Shown here in pieces: positions 20,932-29,100 of a stretch of 64,000 nucleotides of DNA (its first letter is position 1; every line of letters starts with the position of its first letter). The stretch comes from Amphibiibacter pelophylacis (GTDB taxonomy: Bacteria > Pseudomonadota > Gammaproteobacteria > Burkholderiales > Burkholderiaceae_C), in contig NZ_JAWDIE010000019.1 of NCBI RefSeq assembly GCF_037688875.1, positions 3,869 to 67,868 of the forward strand, written 5' to 3'. The notes below the pieces were generated by a model. It saw only the letters and a program-made list of their open reading frames with translations, did no database searches and was not told the origin of the DNA. The position numbers and the translations under genes were made by a program.

Positions 20932-22548
20932 ATGCCGTTCATGGAAGAACTCCCACCCCAGTCGCCCCGTCTGCCCCGCTGGCGCAGCCCGCTGCTGCTG
21001 TGCGTGCTGGCCGGTCTGCTGCTGCTGCCGATGCTGTGGAACGACCCTCCGCTGATGAAACTCATGGGCGCCGCAGGTCTGGGCCTGCTGCTGCTGGCTG
21101 GACACAGCAGCCGCCGCCGCGAACGGATCTGGCGCGACAGCCTGATCCAGCAGGAAAACAGCAGCACTGACGAACTGGAGCGCCTGCGCGCCGAGCACGC
21201 CCACGTCATGGCCGCGCTGGACCGCCTGCCTGAGGCGCTGGTCATCTACGACGCGCAGGAGCGCCTGCTGCTGTGCAACCAGCGCCACCGCGAACTCTTC
21301 CCCCGCTCGGCGCCCTACATGCAGCCCGGCCAGCTGCTGCAGGACATCGTGCGCCAGACGCGGCTCAATGGCGAAGCCGAAAACCCCAGCGTGCGGCCCA
21401 TGGCACTGGACCGGCCGCAGGGCAGCGGCTCCGACCTGCTCCAGCCGCTGGCTGACGGCCGCTGGGTGCGCCTGCGCCAGAAGCAGGGCAGCGACGGCAG
21501 CCTGGCGCAGTTGCGCGTGGAAGTCACCCCGGAAGTCCGCCAGCAGGAGGCACTGCAGCAGCTCAAGGACGGCCTGCGGCGCACGCAGCAGATGCTGCAG
21601 GAAGTCATCAACGCCCTGCCCGGCGGCGTGGCGCTGTACGACGGCCAGCAGCGCCTGCTGATGGCCAACGCCCAGATGACCGAGTTTTACCCGGCGCTCT
21701 CCGACCAGCTGCGTCCCGGAGTGCGGCTGGAAGATCTGCTGCGCGCGGGCCTGCGGCGGCGGATTTTCCCGCAGGCGACAGGCCACGAAGACGAGTGGAT
21801 CCAGTCCCAGATTGATGCTTACATCTACGCCGAAGGCAGCGACCGCCCGGTGCGGCGCGTGTGCCGCCTGGCCGACGGCCGCAAGATGAGCATCAGCACC
21901 AAATACCTGAGTGGCGGGGGTTACCTGGGCCTGCACCAGGAGCTCACGCTGGCGGCTCGACCGGACAGCGACAGCGTGCCGGACTACCCCGAGCGCCTGC
22001 ACACCACCGACCCGTTGACCGGCCTGTCCAGCCGCCGCTATTTCGACGTGACGGCGCAGGGCGCCTGGGGACGCGGCCAGCGCACCAGCACGCCGATGTC
22101 CGTAGCGCTGATCGATGTGGATCAGCTCAAGGCCTACAACGACCACTATGGCCACCTCAGTGGCGACGACTGCCTGCGCCAGGTGGGCCAGGTGCTCGAG
22201 GCCACACTGAAAACCGACAGCCCACCGGGCGGTTTTGTCGCCCGTTACAGTGGCGAAGCCTTCGTCATGGTGCTGCCCGACCAGGCTTTGGCGCCGGCGC
22301 AGGCGCTGCTGCAGCGCGCCCAGCAGGCCCTGCGCGACCAGGCCATCCCGCACGATGCCAGCACGGTGGACGCCTGCGTCACGGTCAGCATCGGCCTGGC
22401 CTGCGCCATCCCCCGCCCCGGCAGCGAGCTGTCCCAGCTGCTGGCCGCCGCCGACTCAGCGCTCGCAGAGGCCAAATCCAGCGGCCGCAACACCCTGCAG
22501 ACCGCCAGCCTGGAGTTCCCCAACCGGCGGGCGGCGGTGCATGTCTGA
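20932..22548 (+). CDS. Membrane-anchored PAS-PAS-GGDEF protein with degenerate active site
   Basis: A 538-residue protein with two hydrophobic helices near the N-terminus (about 17-58) and a coiled-coil stretch. Two PAS-like repeats follow (starting LDRLPEALVIYDAQERLLLCN and INALPGGVALYDGQQRLLMAN), then a GGDEF domain. The GGDEF domain keeps TDPLTGLSSRRYFD and the first metal Asp with the ND..GH..GDDCL block, but the signature itself is Ser440-Gly-Glu-Ala-Phe444. The fourth residue, normally Glu, is Ala, and no RxxD inhibitory site precedes it. It may therefore be a c-di-GMP effector or a weak cyclase. The start is uncertain between ATG 20932 and 20941; neither has a strong ribosome-binding site. 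Confidence 0.8.
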   Translation: MPFMEELPPQSPRLPRWRSPLLLCVLAGLLLLPMLWNDPPLMKLMGAAGLGLLLLAGHSSRRRERIWRDSLIQQENSSTDELERLRAEHAHVMAALDRLPEALVIYDAQERLLLCNQRHRELFPRSAPYMQPGQLLQDIVRQTRLNGEAENPSVRPMALDRPQGSGSDLLQPLADGRWVRLRQKQGSDGSLAQLRVEVTPEVRQQEALQQLKDGLRRTQQMLQEVINALPGGVALYDGQQRLLMANAQMTEFYPALSDQLRPGVRLEDLLRAGLRRRIFPQATGHEDEWIQSQIDAYIYAEGSDRPVRRVCRLADGRKMSISTKYLSGGGYLGLHQELTLAARPDSDSVPDYPERLHTTDPLTGLSSRRYFDVTAQGAWGRGQRTSTPMSVALIDVDQLKAYNDHYGHLSGDDCLRQVGQVLEATLKTDSPPGGFVARYSGEAFVMVLPDQALAPAQALLQRAQQALRDQAIPHDASTVDACVTVSIGLACAIPRPGSELSQLLAAADSALAEAKSSGRNTLQTASLEFPNRRAAVHV

Positions 22549-22629
22549 CGATGGTTGGACGTGAAGGCCAACAGAGGGTTGGCTGATACTGTCAGGCCGT
22601 CAGCGAACTGAGTCGGCCTTCACGCGCCC

Positions 22630-23685
22630 TCAGCCCTTCGCCTTGTCCGCCTCCGACACAAAGCTGTCGGCATAGAACGCGTCGGCGGGCAGGCCGCACT
22701 TTGCGGTGAAGTCGGCGCGGGCGGAATCGACCATGATGGGCACGCCGCAGGCGTAGACCTCGTGGGCGGAGAGGTCGGGGAAATCGGCCATCACGGCATG
22801 GTGGACAAAGCCGGTGCGGCCCTTCCAGCCCTCCGGGGCGCTGTCGCTGAGCACGGGCACGTAGCGCATCAGCGGGTTGTTGGCCGCAAACTGCTCGCAC
22901 CAGTCGTGCATATAGAGATCGGACAGGCGGCGTCCGCCCCAGTAGAGCGTGACAGGGCGCTGTGCGGGAGCGCCCGCCTCGGCGGTCTGCGCCTTGTGCG
23001 CCCAGTCGTCCAGCATGGCCTTGAGCGGGGCGAAGCCGGTGCCGGACCCCAGGAAAATCATCGGCTTGCTGCTGTCGTCGCGGAGAAAGAAAGTGCCCAG
23101 CGGGCCTTCGATGCGCTGGATTTGACGCTCTTTCATGGCACCAAAAACGTGGTCGGTGAACGCGCCGCCGGGCAGGTGGCGGATGTGGAAATCGACTGCC
23201 GCCGGTTCGCCCAGATCGTGCGGGGCGCTGGCCATGGAGTAGCTGCGGCGGTCGCCGTTGCGCAGCAGCACGTCCACGTACTGCCCCGCACGGAAGCGGA
23301 AGGGGCTGGTGGCCGGCAGCTGCAGGCGCACGCGCATGACGTCGTCGGCCAGGCGCTCCAGGGCCTGCACGCGCACCGGCATTTTGCTGACCGGGTAGTC
23401 GGCCAGGCCCGCGACAATGCGTGCCTCCAGGACGACATCGCTGCGCGCGCGCGAGGTGCAGCTCAGGATCCAGCCCTCGGCCTCTTCCTGCGCCGACAGG
23501 GCGCTGCTCTGGTGCGGGCCCTGTTCGACCTGACCGGACAGCACCTTGCATTTGCACGAGCCACAGGCGCCGTCCTGGCAGCCATAGGGCAGACCCACCC
23601 GGGCGAGCTGGGCTGAATGCAGCAAAGTGTCTTCGGGGGCGGATTCAAACGTCAACCCGGCGGGCTGGACTTCGATGCGGAACAT
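22630..23685 (-). CDS. 2Fe-2S ferredoxin-type NAD(P)H reductase (AscD-like)
   Basis: A 351-residue electron-transfer flavoprotein. The N-terminal plant-type [2Fe-2S] domain has the CX4CX2C...C pattern in GCQDGACGSCKCKVLSG and later WILSC. The ferredoxin-NADP reductase fold follows, with FAD motif RRSYSMASAP and NAD(P) motif MIFLGSGTGFAPLKAM, ending at YACGVPIMVDSARADF. Family members are often labelled CDP-6-deoxy-delta-3,4-glucoseen reductase, but no sugar dehydratase partner lies nearby, so that label is weak. It sits 25 bp after the SPFH gene, probably in the same transcript as nfeD and the SPFH gene. Confidence 0.85.
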   Translation of the reverse strand: MFRIEVQPAGLTFESAPEDTLLHSAQLARVGLPYGCQDGACGSCKCKVLSGQVEQGPHQSSALSAQEEAEGWILSCTSRARSDVVLEARIVAGLADYPVSKMPVRVQALERLADDVMRVRLQLPATSPFRFRAGQYVDVLLRNGDRRSYSMASAPHDLGEPAAVDFHIRHLPGGAFTDHVFGAMKERQIQRIEGPLGTFFLRDDSSKPMIFLGSGTGFAPLKAMLDDWAHKAQTAEAGAPAQRPVTLYWGGRRLSDLYMHDWCEQFAANNPLMRYVPVLSDSAPEGWKGRTGFVHHAVMADFPDLSAHEVYACGVPIMVDSARADFTAKCGLPADAFYADSFVSEADKAKG

Positions 23686-23710
23686 GTGCGTAACTCCTTG
23701 GTACTGCCAT

Positions 23711-24652
23711 TTACTTACGCTGTATTGTATCGCCCGGGTCGCTGGTCCGTCCCACGGCGACCATCTGCATGGCCGACGCGATCAGCGACGAGACCTCGCC
23801 CATCTGGCTGGGCACGATCAGCGTGGTCCTGGCGTCGGACGCCACGCGGCTGTAGGCTTCGACGGCTTTTTCGGCCACTTTCAGCTGCACCGCCTGCTCG
23901 CCGCCGGGCTGGCGGATGGCGATGGCGATGCGCTCGATGGCCGCTGCAGTGGCGTCGGCCACGGCGGTGATCGAGGCCGCTTCGCCCTGCGCGTTGTTGA
24001 TGGCGGCCTGCTTTTCGCCCTCAGAGCGGGCGATGAAGGCCTCGCGCTCGCCGGTGGCGATGTTGATCTGCTCCTGGCGGCGGCCTTCGGACGCGGCGAT
24101 CAAGGCGCGCTTTTCGCGCTCGGCGGTGATCTGCGACTGCATGGCGCGCAGGATGGCCTCGGGCGGCGTCAGATCCTTGATTTCGTAGCGCAGCACCTTC
24201 ACGCCCCAGTTCAGCGCGGCCTCGTCAATCGCCTGCACCACCTGCGCGTTGATGATGTCGCGCTCTTCGAAGGTCTTGTCGAGTTCCAGCTTGCCGATGA
24301 CGCTGCGCAGCGAGGTCTGCGCCAGCTGCGAAATCGCCATGATGTAGTTGGACGAGCCGTAGCTGGCGCGCATGGGGTCGGTCACCTGGAAGTAAAGGAT
24401 GCCGTCCACCTGGAGCTGCGTGTTGTCGCGCGTGATGCAGACCTGGCTGGGGACATCCAGCGGGATCTCCTTCAGGCTGTGCTTGTAGGCCACACGGTCG
24501 ATGAAGGGCACGATCACGTTCAGCCCCGGGCCCAGCGTGCCCGCGTACTTGCCCAGGCGCTCGATCACCCACGCGCTCTGCTGCGGCACGACCTTGAGCG
24601 ACTGGATGACGAAAATAATGGCCACAACGACCAGAACGAGAGCAAATTCCAT
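23711..24652 (-). CDS. qmcA: SPFH/stomatin-like membrane protein (QmcA type)
   Basis: A 313-residue stomatin/prohibitin-family protein. A single N-terminal membrane helix (about 3-20) precedes the SPFH domain (VVPQQSAWVIERLGKYAGTLGPGLNVIVPFIDRV...). A long charged coiled coil follows (about 180-265, rich in AEREKRALIAASEGRRQEQINIA). Such proteins form large oligomers that organise membrane microdomains and control proteases. It follows nfeD by 47 bp. NfeD-SPFH pairs are widespread and physically linked. Length fits E. coli QmcA (305). Confidence 0.92.
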   Translation of the reverse strand: MEFALVLVVVAIIFVIQSLKVVPQQSAWVIERLGKYAGTLGPGLNVIVPFIDRVAYKHSLKEIPLDVPSQVCITRDNTQLQVDGILYFQVTDPMRASYGSSNYIMAISQLAQTSLRSVIGKLELDKTFEERDIINAQVVQAIDEAALNWGVKVLRYEIKDLTPPEAILRAMQSQITAEREKRALIAASEGRRQEQINIATGEREAFIARSEGEKQAAINNAQGEAASITAVADATAAAIERIAIAIRQPGGEQAVQLKVAEKAVEAYSRVASDARTTLIVPSQMGEVSSLIASAMQMVAVGRTSDPGDTIQRK

Positions 24653-24699
24653 GGGGTTTTCCTTGAAGCGGAGACAACAGTAACGGCGGTAACGGGGGA

Positions 24700-25158
24700 T
24701 CAGGCCAGCGGCGCAGACCGGTCGGTCGCAGGCTGCAGCAGCAACGTATTGCCCTGCAGCGCAGCAACGCGCCAGGCGCCGGGCTGCAACGGCCGTACCT
24801 TGTGACCCGGATGCGGCTGGGCGCGCCAGGTGGCGCCGCGATAGCGCACCAGCGCTTCGTCACCGCTGCGCCAGTCGTCGACCTGAATCACCTCGCCGAC
24901 ATCCAGCAGGCCCAAGGCCGTGGCGCCCCGCCCGGCCCGCGAGCGACGGCGCAGCGTGTGACACAGGCCCACGGCAAGGATGGCCACGGCCGCCGCCACC
25001 AGCATCTGTGCCGTCATGCCCGCCCCGGCCAGCGCCACCAGCGCCCCGGCCACCAGGCCCAGTGCCAGCATCAGCAGGTAAAAGGTGCCGGTCAGCAGCT
25101 CGAGCGCCACCGCGACACCGGCCGCAATGGCCCACAGGGTGTACGTGCTCCATGCCAT
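24700..25158 (-). CDS. NfeD-family membrane protein
   Basis: A 152-residue short NfeD protein. It has three N-terminal hydrophobic helices (about 5-75) and a C-terminal OB-fold domain (about 85-150) with LGLLDVGEVIQVDDWRSGDEALVRYRGATWRA. That pattern matches the E. coli YbbK/YbbJ-type partner of SPFH proteins. It is the first of three genes transcribed leftward (nfeD, SPFH, ferredoxin reductase). The presumed role is membrane quality control or microdomain assembly with the adjacent SPFH protein. Confidence 0.88.
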   Translation of the reverse strand: MAWSTYTLWAIAAGVAVALELLTGTFYLLMLALGLVAGALVALAGAGMTAQMLVAAAVAILAVGLCHTLRRRSRAGRGATALGLLDVGEVIQVDDWRSGDEALVRYRGATWRAQPHPGHKVRPLQPGAWRVAALQGNTLLLQPATDRSAPLA

Positions 25159-25209
25159 GATGGGGTCTCCTTGTGCCTTGTGACGCTTAACGGTAACACA
25201 GCGGAGAAA

Positions 25210-25404
25210 TCACCCCCGGCCTTGAGCCACAAACGCCATGCCGATGGGCGTTTCACTCTGCAGCACCTGCACCGCGAACAGGGTATTGGCCAGCCCCGGG
25301 CGCGCCGCCTCAGGCGTTTTGGGGCTCAGGCCCGACTGGGCGCGCAGGTGGCAGTCAACCTCGGGGGCGGGAGTCTGGTGGTGGAGGGTGTGGGGCAGGG
25401 TCAC
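25210..25404 (-). pseudogene. 5' remnant of a GNAT acetyltransferase
   Basis: A 64-residue open frame starting at a GTG that overlaps the toxin stop (GTGA). Residues 35-60 (ARPGLANTLFAVQVLQSETPIGM) read like the first strands of a GNAT acetyltransferase of the type with GLPNSLFAV...GMGRVVGDGG, but the frame stops just where the acetyl-CoA-binding core should begin. The missing core is not seen downstream before nfeD. It is therefore most likely a truncated gene, although a short translated product cannot be excluded. The family assignment is by eye. Confidence 0.5.
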
Positions 25405-25691
25405 TGAGCGGGCGGGAATTTCCGGGCGGTATGAACCACGTTAAGGACCACGATGGATTCGGCGCGGATTCTGACGAAAACAATGTAAGGCAGACGATGG
25501 ACCAGCAGTTCACGCGCACCGGGTACCCTGTCACTGGCCCTGATCCTTTCGGGGAAAACGGCCAGCCCTTTGACCTGTTCCACAATGCGATGAAGAACTG
25601 CGTCGGCCGTGCGCTCGCTGGCCCGGGCACGAAACCAGCTGACGATGCTGGCAAGATCATCCAGCGCTTCGTCGGTCCACTGGATCTCCAT
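25401..25691 (-). CDS. RelE/ParE-family toxin
   Basis: A 96-residue toxin of the RelE/ParE superfamily. It shows the expected order: helix pair DEALDDLASIVSWFRARASERTADAVLHRIVEQVKGLAVFP, then R.PGARELLVHRLPYIVFVRI and a final strand VVLNVVHTARKFPP. VLNVVHTARK.PP is the usual C-terminal signature. Whether it targets gyrase (ParE) or ribosome-bound mRNA (RelE) cannot be read from the sequence. It lies 10 bp after the Phd-type antitoxin gene on the same strand, the normal antitoxin-first order. Its stop codon overlaps the GTG of the acetyltransferase remnant. Confidence 0.88.
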   Translation of the reverse strand: MEIQWTDEALDDLASIVSWFRARASERTADAVLHRIVEQVKGLAVFPERIRASDRVPGARELLVHRLPYIVFVRIRAESIVVLNVVHTARKFPPAQ

Positions 25692-25701
25692 GACGTGGAG
25701 C

Positions 25702-26016
25702 TCAGCAAGAAGATGCTGGTGGCTTTTCCTTGAGGCGCGAATCGACAGCGGACAGCACCTGCGCGTGCGGGGTCAGCGCCGTCTCGCCCGCTTCAAGCCG
25801 ATCCAGAGTACCGCTGACCTTGGCACTCAGCCAGGCGTCATGCCCGGATTCTTTGTCCATGTACAGATCGCCAATCAGGGAACCTGCCGCATCCTCCATA
25901 GAAATCAGGATGCCCACCGGCCTGTTGTCACGGGTCACAAGCACCGGTTCGCGCTGGGCCATATCCAGCAGCTGGCCAAAATGGGTTTCGGCGTCACGGG
26001 TGGACATGGTTTTCAT
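25702..26016 (-). CDS. Phd/YefM-family antitoxin
   Basis: A 104-residue antitoxin. The N-terminal half MKTMSTRDAETHFGQLLDMAQREPVLVTRDNRPVGILISMED is the Phd/YefM DNA-binding dimer domain. The C-terminal half is hydrophilic and is expected to fold on the toxin. It should neutralise the downstream ParE/RelE toxin and repress the operon. ATG 26016 follows AAGGA at seven bases. Only 44 bp separate it from the aldehyde dehydrogenase stop, so its promoter is compressed or overlaps that gene. Confidence 0.88.
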   Translation of the reverse strand: MKTMSTRDAETHFGQLLDMAQREPVLVTRDNRPVGILISMEDAAGSLIGDLYMDKESGHDAWLSAKVSGTLDRLEAGETALTPHAQVLSAVDSRLKEKPPASSC

Positions 26017-26060
26017 CGCGGCATCCTTGTCATAGCGGGTTCAGGCGCAGCATCGCCGCT

Positions 26061-27572
26061 TCACACCGGGCTGTCAATCCGGATCCAGGTGGTTTTCAGC
26101 TCGGTGTATTTCTCGAGGGCGTGCAGCGATTTGTCGCGGCCGATGCCGCTCTGGCGGAAGCCGCCGAAGGGCACGGTGATGTCGTCGCTGTCGTACTGGT
26201 TGACGTGCACGGTGCCTGCACGCAGGGCGCGGGCGACGCCGTGGGCCTTGTTCAGGTCGCGCGTCCAGACCGCCGCCTGCAGGCCGTAATCGCTCTGGTT
26301 GGCCTGGCGCACGACCTCGCGGGCGTCGTCAAAAGTCAGCACCGAGAGGACGGGGCCGAAGATTTCCTCGCGGGCGATGGTCATGGCGCTGGTCACGCCG
26401 TCGAAGATCGTGGGCTGCACATAGCAGCCGCCGGTGGACTGCAGCACGCGCTCGCCGCCCGCCAGCAGCTTCGCGCCTTCGCGCAGGCCGGAATCGATGT
26501 AGCGCAGCACGGTCTGGGTCTGGGTCTCGTCGACCAGCGCGCCCAGCTCGGTGCCGGGCAGCAGCGGGTTGGCGGGCGCGTACTGCGGCAGCAGCGCCAG
26601 CGCTTTTTCCAGAAAAGCCTCGCGGATGCTGGCCTCCACAAAAAGGCGCGACGGCGCATTGCAGCTTTCGCCCTGGTTGAAGAACAGGCTGCCCACCGAA
26701 GCCGCGACAGCGGTGTCCAGATCCGGACAGTCGGCGAAGACGATGTTGGGCGATTTGCCGCCCAGCTCGGTCCAGGCGCGCTTGAGGTTGCTCTGCCCCG
26801 CCATGACGTGAATCTGCTTGCCCACGCGGGTCGAGCCGGTGAAGGCGATGGCGTCCACATCCATGTGCAGCGCCAGCGGGCTGCCCGCCTCGGGGCCGAA
26901 GCCGGGCACAACCTGGAAAACGCCTTCGGGCACCCCCGCCTGCAACGCCAGATCGGCCAGGCGCAGCGCGGTCAGCGGCGATTTTTCGGAGGGCTTGAGC
27001 ACCACGCTGTTGCCTGTGGCCAGCGCCGGGGCGATCTTCCAGGCGGCCATGATCATGGGGTAGTTCCACGGCACGATGACGCCGACCACGCCCAGCGGCT
27101 CACGCTGGATCAGGGCCAGCGCGTTGCGCGGCGTGGGGGCGATCTCGTCGTAGACCTTGTCGATGGCCTCGGCGTACCAGCGGATGCAGTTGGCCGTCGC
27201 GTTCACATCCACGCTGCGCGCGTACTGCACGGGCTTGCCCATGTCCAGGGTCTCGGTCACGGCGAGCTCGTCGGCGTGGGCCAGCACCAGGTCGGCAAAG
27301 CGCTGCAGCGTTTTCTTGCGCTGCGCCGGGGCCTTGTGCGCCCAGCGGCCGTCCTCGAAAGCGGCGCGGGCCTGGGCCACGGCGGCATCGATGTCGGCGG
27401 CGCCGCAGCGGGCCACTTCGGTCAGTCGGCGACCGTCGATGGGCGAATGGCAGTCGAAGCGCTGGCCGTCCAGCGCGTCAACGGCCTGGCCGCCGATGCG
27501 GGCGCGGCCATCGAAAGTCAGGGTCTGCGCCAGGGCGGCGTAATCAACGGGCGGGACATCTTTGCGGGACAT
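26061..27572 (-). CDS. NAD(P)-dependent aldehyde dehydrogenase (PuuC-like)
   Basis: A 503-residue aldehyde dehydrogenase. Visible are the substrate tunnel PWNYPMIMAAWKIAPALATGN, the cofactor loop AFTGSTRVGKQI, the general base Glu in ELGGKSPN, and the nucleophile Cys in NQGESCNAPSRL. EEIFGPVLSV and the C-terminal FGGFRQSGIGRDKSLHALEKYTELKTTW are also present. The ending and overall pattern resemble gamma-glutamyl-gamma-aminobutyraldehyde dehydrogenase (PuuC) and related semialdehyde enzymes, but no other putrescine genes are nearby, so the substrate stays open. ATG 27572 is preceded by GGAGG; an upstream ATG lacks this. Confidence 0.85.
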   Translation of the reverse strand: MSRKDVPPVDYAALAQTLTFDGRARIGGQAVDALDGQRFDCHSPIDGRRLTEVARCGAADIDAAVAQARAAFEDGRWAHKAPAQRKKTLQRFADLVLAHADELAVTETLDMGKPVQYARSVDVNATANCIRWYAEAIDKVYDEIAPTPRNALALIQREPLGVVGVIVPWNYPMIMAAWKIAPALATGNSVVLKPSEKSPLTALRLADLALQAGVPEGVFQVVPGFGPEAGSPLALHMDVDAIAFTGSTRVGKQIHVMAGQSNLKRAWTELGGKSPNIVFADCPDLDTAVAASVGSLFFNQGESCNAPSRLFVEASIREAFLEKALALLPQYAPANPLLPGTELGALVDETQTQTVLRYIDSGLREGAKLLAGGERVLQSTGGCYVQPTIFDGVTSAMTIAREEIFGPVLSVLTFDDAREVVRQANQSDYGLQAAVWTRDLNKAHGVARALRAGTVHVNQYDSDDITVPFGGFRQSGIGRDKSLHALEKYTELKTTWIRIDSPV

Positions 27573-27662
27573 AAGGCCTCCGGGCTGCGGGTTGTCGGGC
27601 CATGCTAGCACGCAGACCCGCTATCATCCCCGCACCGCTGACTTGCGCCCCGCGCTGCCGCC

Positions 27663-28673
27663 ATGCCTGCCCGTGACACTGCCCCGCCCTCCATCACCTG
27701 CGTGATGCCCGCCTATAACGAGGCGGCCAACCTGCCCCATGTCGTGCCCCACGTGCTCGAAGCGCTGCTGGCGCTGTCGCCGCAGGTCGAGCTGCTGATC
27801 GTCGATGACGGCAGCCGCGACGGCACCGCCGACGTGGTGCGCGAACTGTGCCGCAGCCACCCGCAGTGCGTTCTGCTGGAGCTGTCGCGCAACTTCGGCA
27901 AAGAGGCCGCCATCAGCGCCGGGCTGGAGCAGGCGCGCGGCGACGTCACCGTCATCATGGACGCCGACGGCCAGCACCCCACCGATCTGCTGCCCGACAT
28001 GCTGCGCCACTGGCAGGCCGGCGCCGACATGGTTTACGCCGTGCGCACCAGCCGCGACGACCAGCGCGGCCTGCACATTGGCCTGATCGGCTGGTTCTAC
28101 CGCCTGGTCAACTGGCGCTCGCGGGTGCAGATTCCGCCCAACGCGGGCGATTTCCGCTGGATGGACAGAACCGTTGTCGCCGCGCTGAACGCCCTGCCCG
28201 AGCGCAACCGCTTCATGAAGGGCCTTTACGCCTGGGTGGGCTACCGCACCGTCGCCCTGCCCTATCAGCCGCTGGACCGGCACAGCGGCGTCACGCGCTT
28301 CAACTGGCACAGTTCGCTGCAGCTGGGGCTGGCGGGGATGATGTCTTTCTCGACCCTGCCGCTGCGCCTGATGACGGTCAGCGGCCTGCTGCTCGCGTTT
28401 TTTTCGCTGCTCTACGGCCTGTGGATCGTGCTGGATGTGCTGATCGGCGGCAAGGACGTGCCGGGCTTTGCCACCATCGCCACCGCCGTGATGTTTTTCA
28501 GCGGCGTGCAGCTGCTGTCCATCGGGCTGCTGGCCGAGTACGTCGGGCGCATCTATGACGAGGTCAAACGCCGCCCGCTGTTCATCGTGCGCGAGCGCGT
28601 GGGTCAGGGGCTGGACCCGGATCACGACCCCGCCGCGGCCCCCCAGCCGCCCCAGTCTGCCCGCCCACGATGA
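27663..28673 (+). CDS. Family 2 glycosyltransferase (GtrB/ArnC-like, polyprenyl-phosphate)
   Basis: A 336-residue GT2 enzyme. The N-terminal GT-A domain has TCVMPAYNEAANLP, the DDGS nucleotide motif in LLIVDDGSRDGTADVV and the metal motif MDADGQHP. Two C-terminal transmembrane helices (about 230-310) match the DPM1/GtrB/ArnC group, which load a sugar onto undecaprenyl phosphate at the inner face of the membrane. Its stop overlaps gtrA (ATGA), the partner flippase. Together they suggest modification of a surface glycan such as LPS. The sugar is not known. Confidence 0.88.
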   Translation: MPARDTAPPSITCVMPAYNEAANLPHVVPHVLEALLALSPQVELLIVDDGSRDGTADVVRELCRSHPQCVLLELSRNFGKEAAISAGLEQARGDVTVIMDADGQHPTDLLPDMLRHWQAGADMVYAVRTSRDDQRGLHIGLIGWFYRLVNWRSRVQIPPNAGDFRWMDRTVVAALNALPERNRFMKGLYAWVGYRTVALPYQPLDRHSGVTRFNWHSSLQLGLAGMMSFSTLPLRLMTVSGLLLAFFSLLYGLWIVLDVLIGGKDVPGFATIATAVMFFSGVQLLSIGLLAEYVGRIYDEVKRRPLFIVRERVGQGLDPDHDPAAAPQPPQSARPR

Positions 28674-29089
28674 GCGCTGCGCGCCGGGCCTCGGCGCTGT
28701 GGTTTGTGGCCGTGGGCGCCGGGGCAGCGGCCACGCATCTGGCCGTGTTCACGCTGCTGCGCCGCAGCCCGCTGGCCGCGCCGGGGCGAAGCCCGGTGCC
28801 CGTCTGGGCCTGGCCCGAAACGCACAACGCCCTGGCCTTCGCCGTGGCCTTTGCCGTCAGCTACCTGGGCCACCGCCACCTGAGCTTCGCCGACACCACG
28901 CAGACGGCAAAAGACAGCCTGCCGCGCTTTGCCGCCACCGCCCTGCTGGGCCTGCTGGCCAACGAGGTCTGGTTTGTGCTGCTGCATCGCCTGATCGGCT
29001 GGAGCGACACAGCGGCCCTGCTGGCCGCCATGGTGCTGGTCGCCGGCCAGACCTGGGTGCTGGGCCGTCTGTGGGCATTCCGGCGCTGA
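28670..29089 (+). CDS. GtrA-family membrane protein (putative lipid-sugar flippase)
   Basis: A 139-residue integral membrane protein with four predicted helices and the GtrA-type pattern NALAFAVAFAVSYLGHRHLSF between helices 2 and 3. GtrA proteins are thought to flip the polyprenyl-phosphate sugar made by GtrB-type transferases. The 4-bp overlap with the preceding transferase (ATGA) indicates coupled expression. No serotype-specific GtrC glucosyltransferase is nearby. Confidence 0.85.
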   Translation: MSAARRASALWFVAVGAGAAATHLAVFTLLRRSPLAAPGRSPVPVWAWPETHNALAFAVAFAVSYLGHRHLSFADTTQTAKDSLPRFAATALLGLLANEVWFVLLHRLIGWSDTAALLAAMVLVAGQTWVLGRLWAFRR

Positions 29090-29100
29090 ACCGGCGCTGA

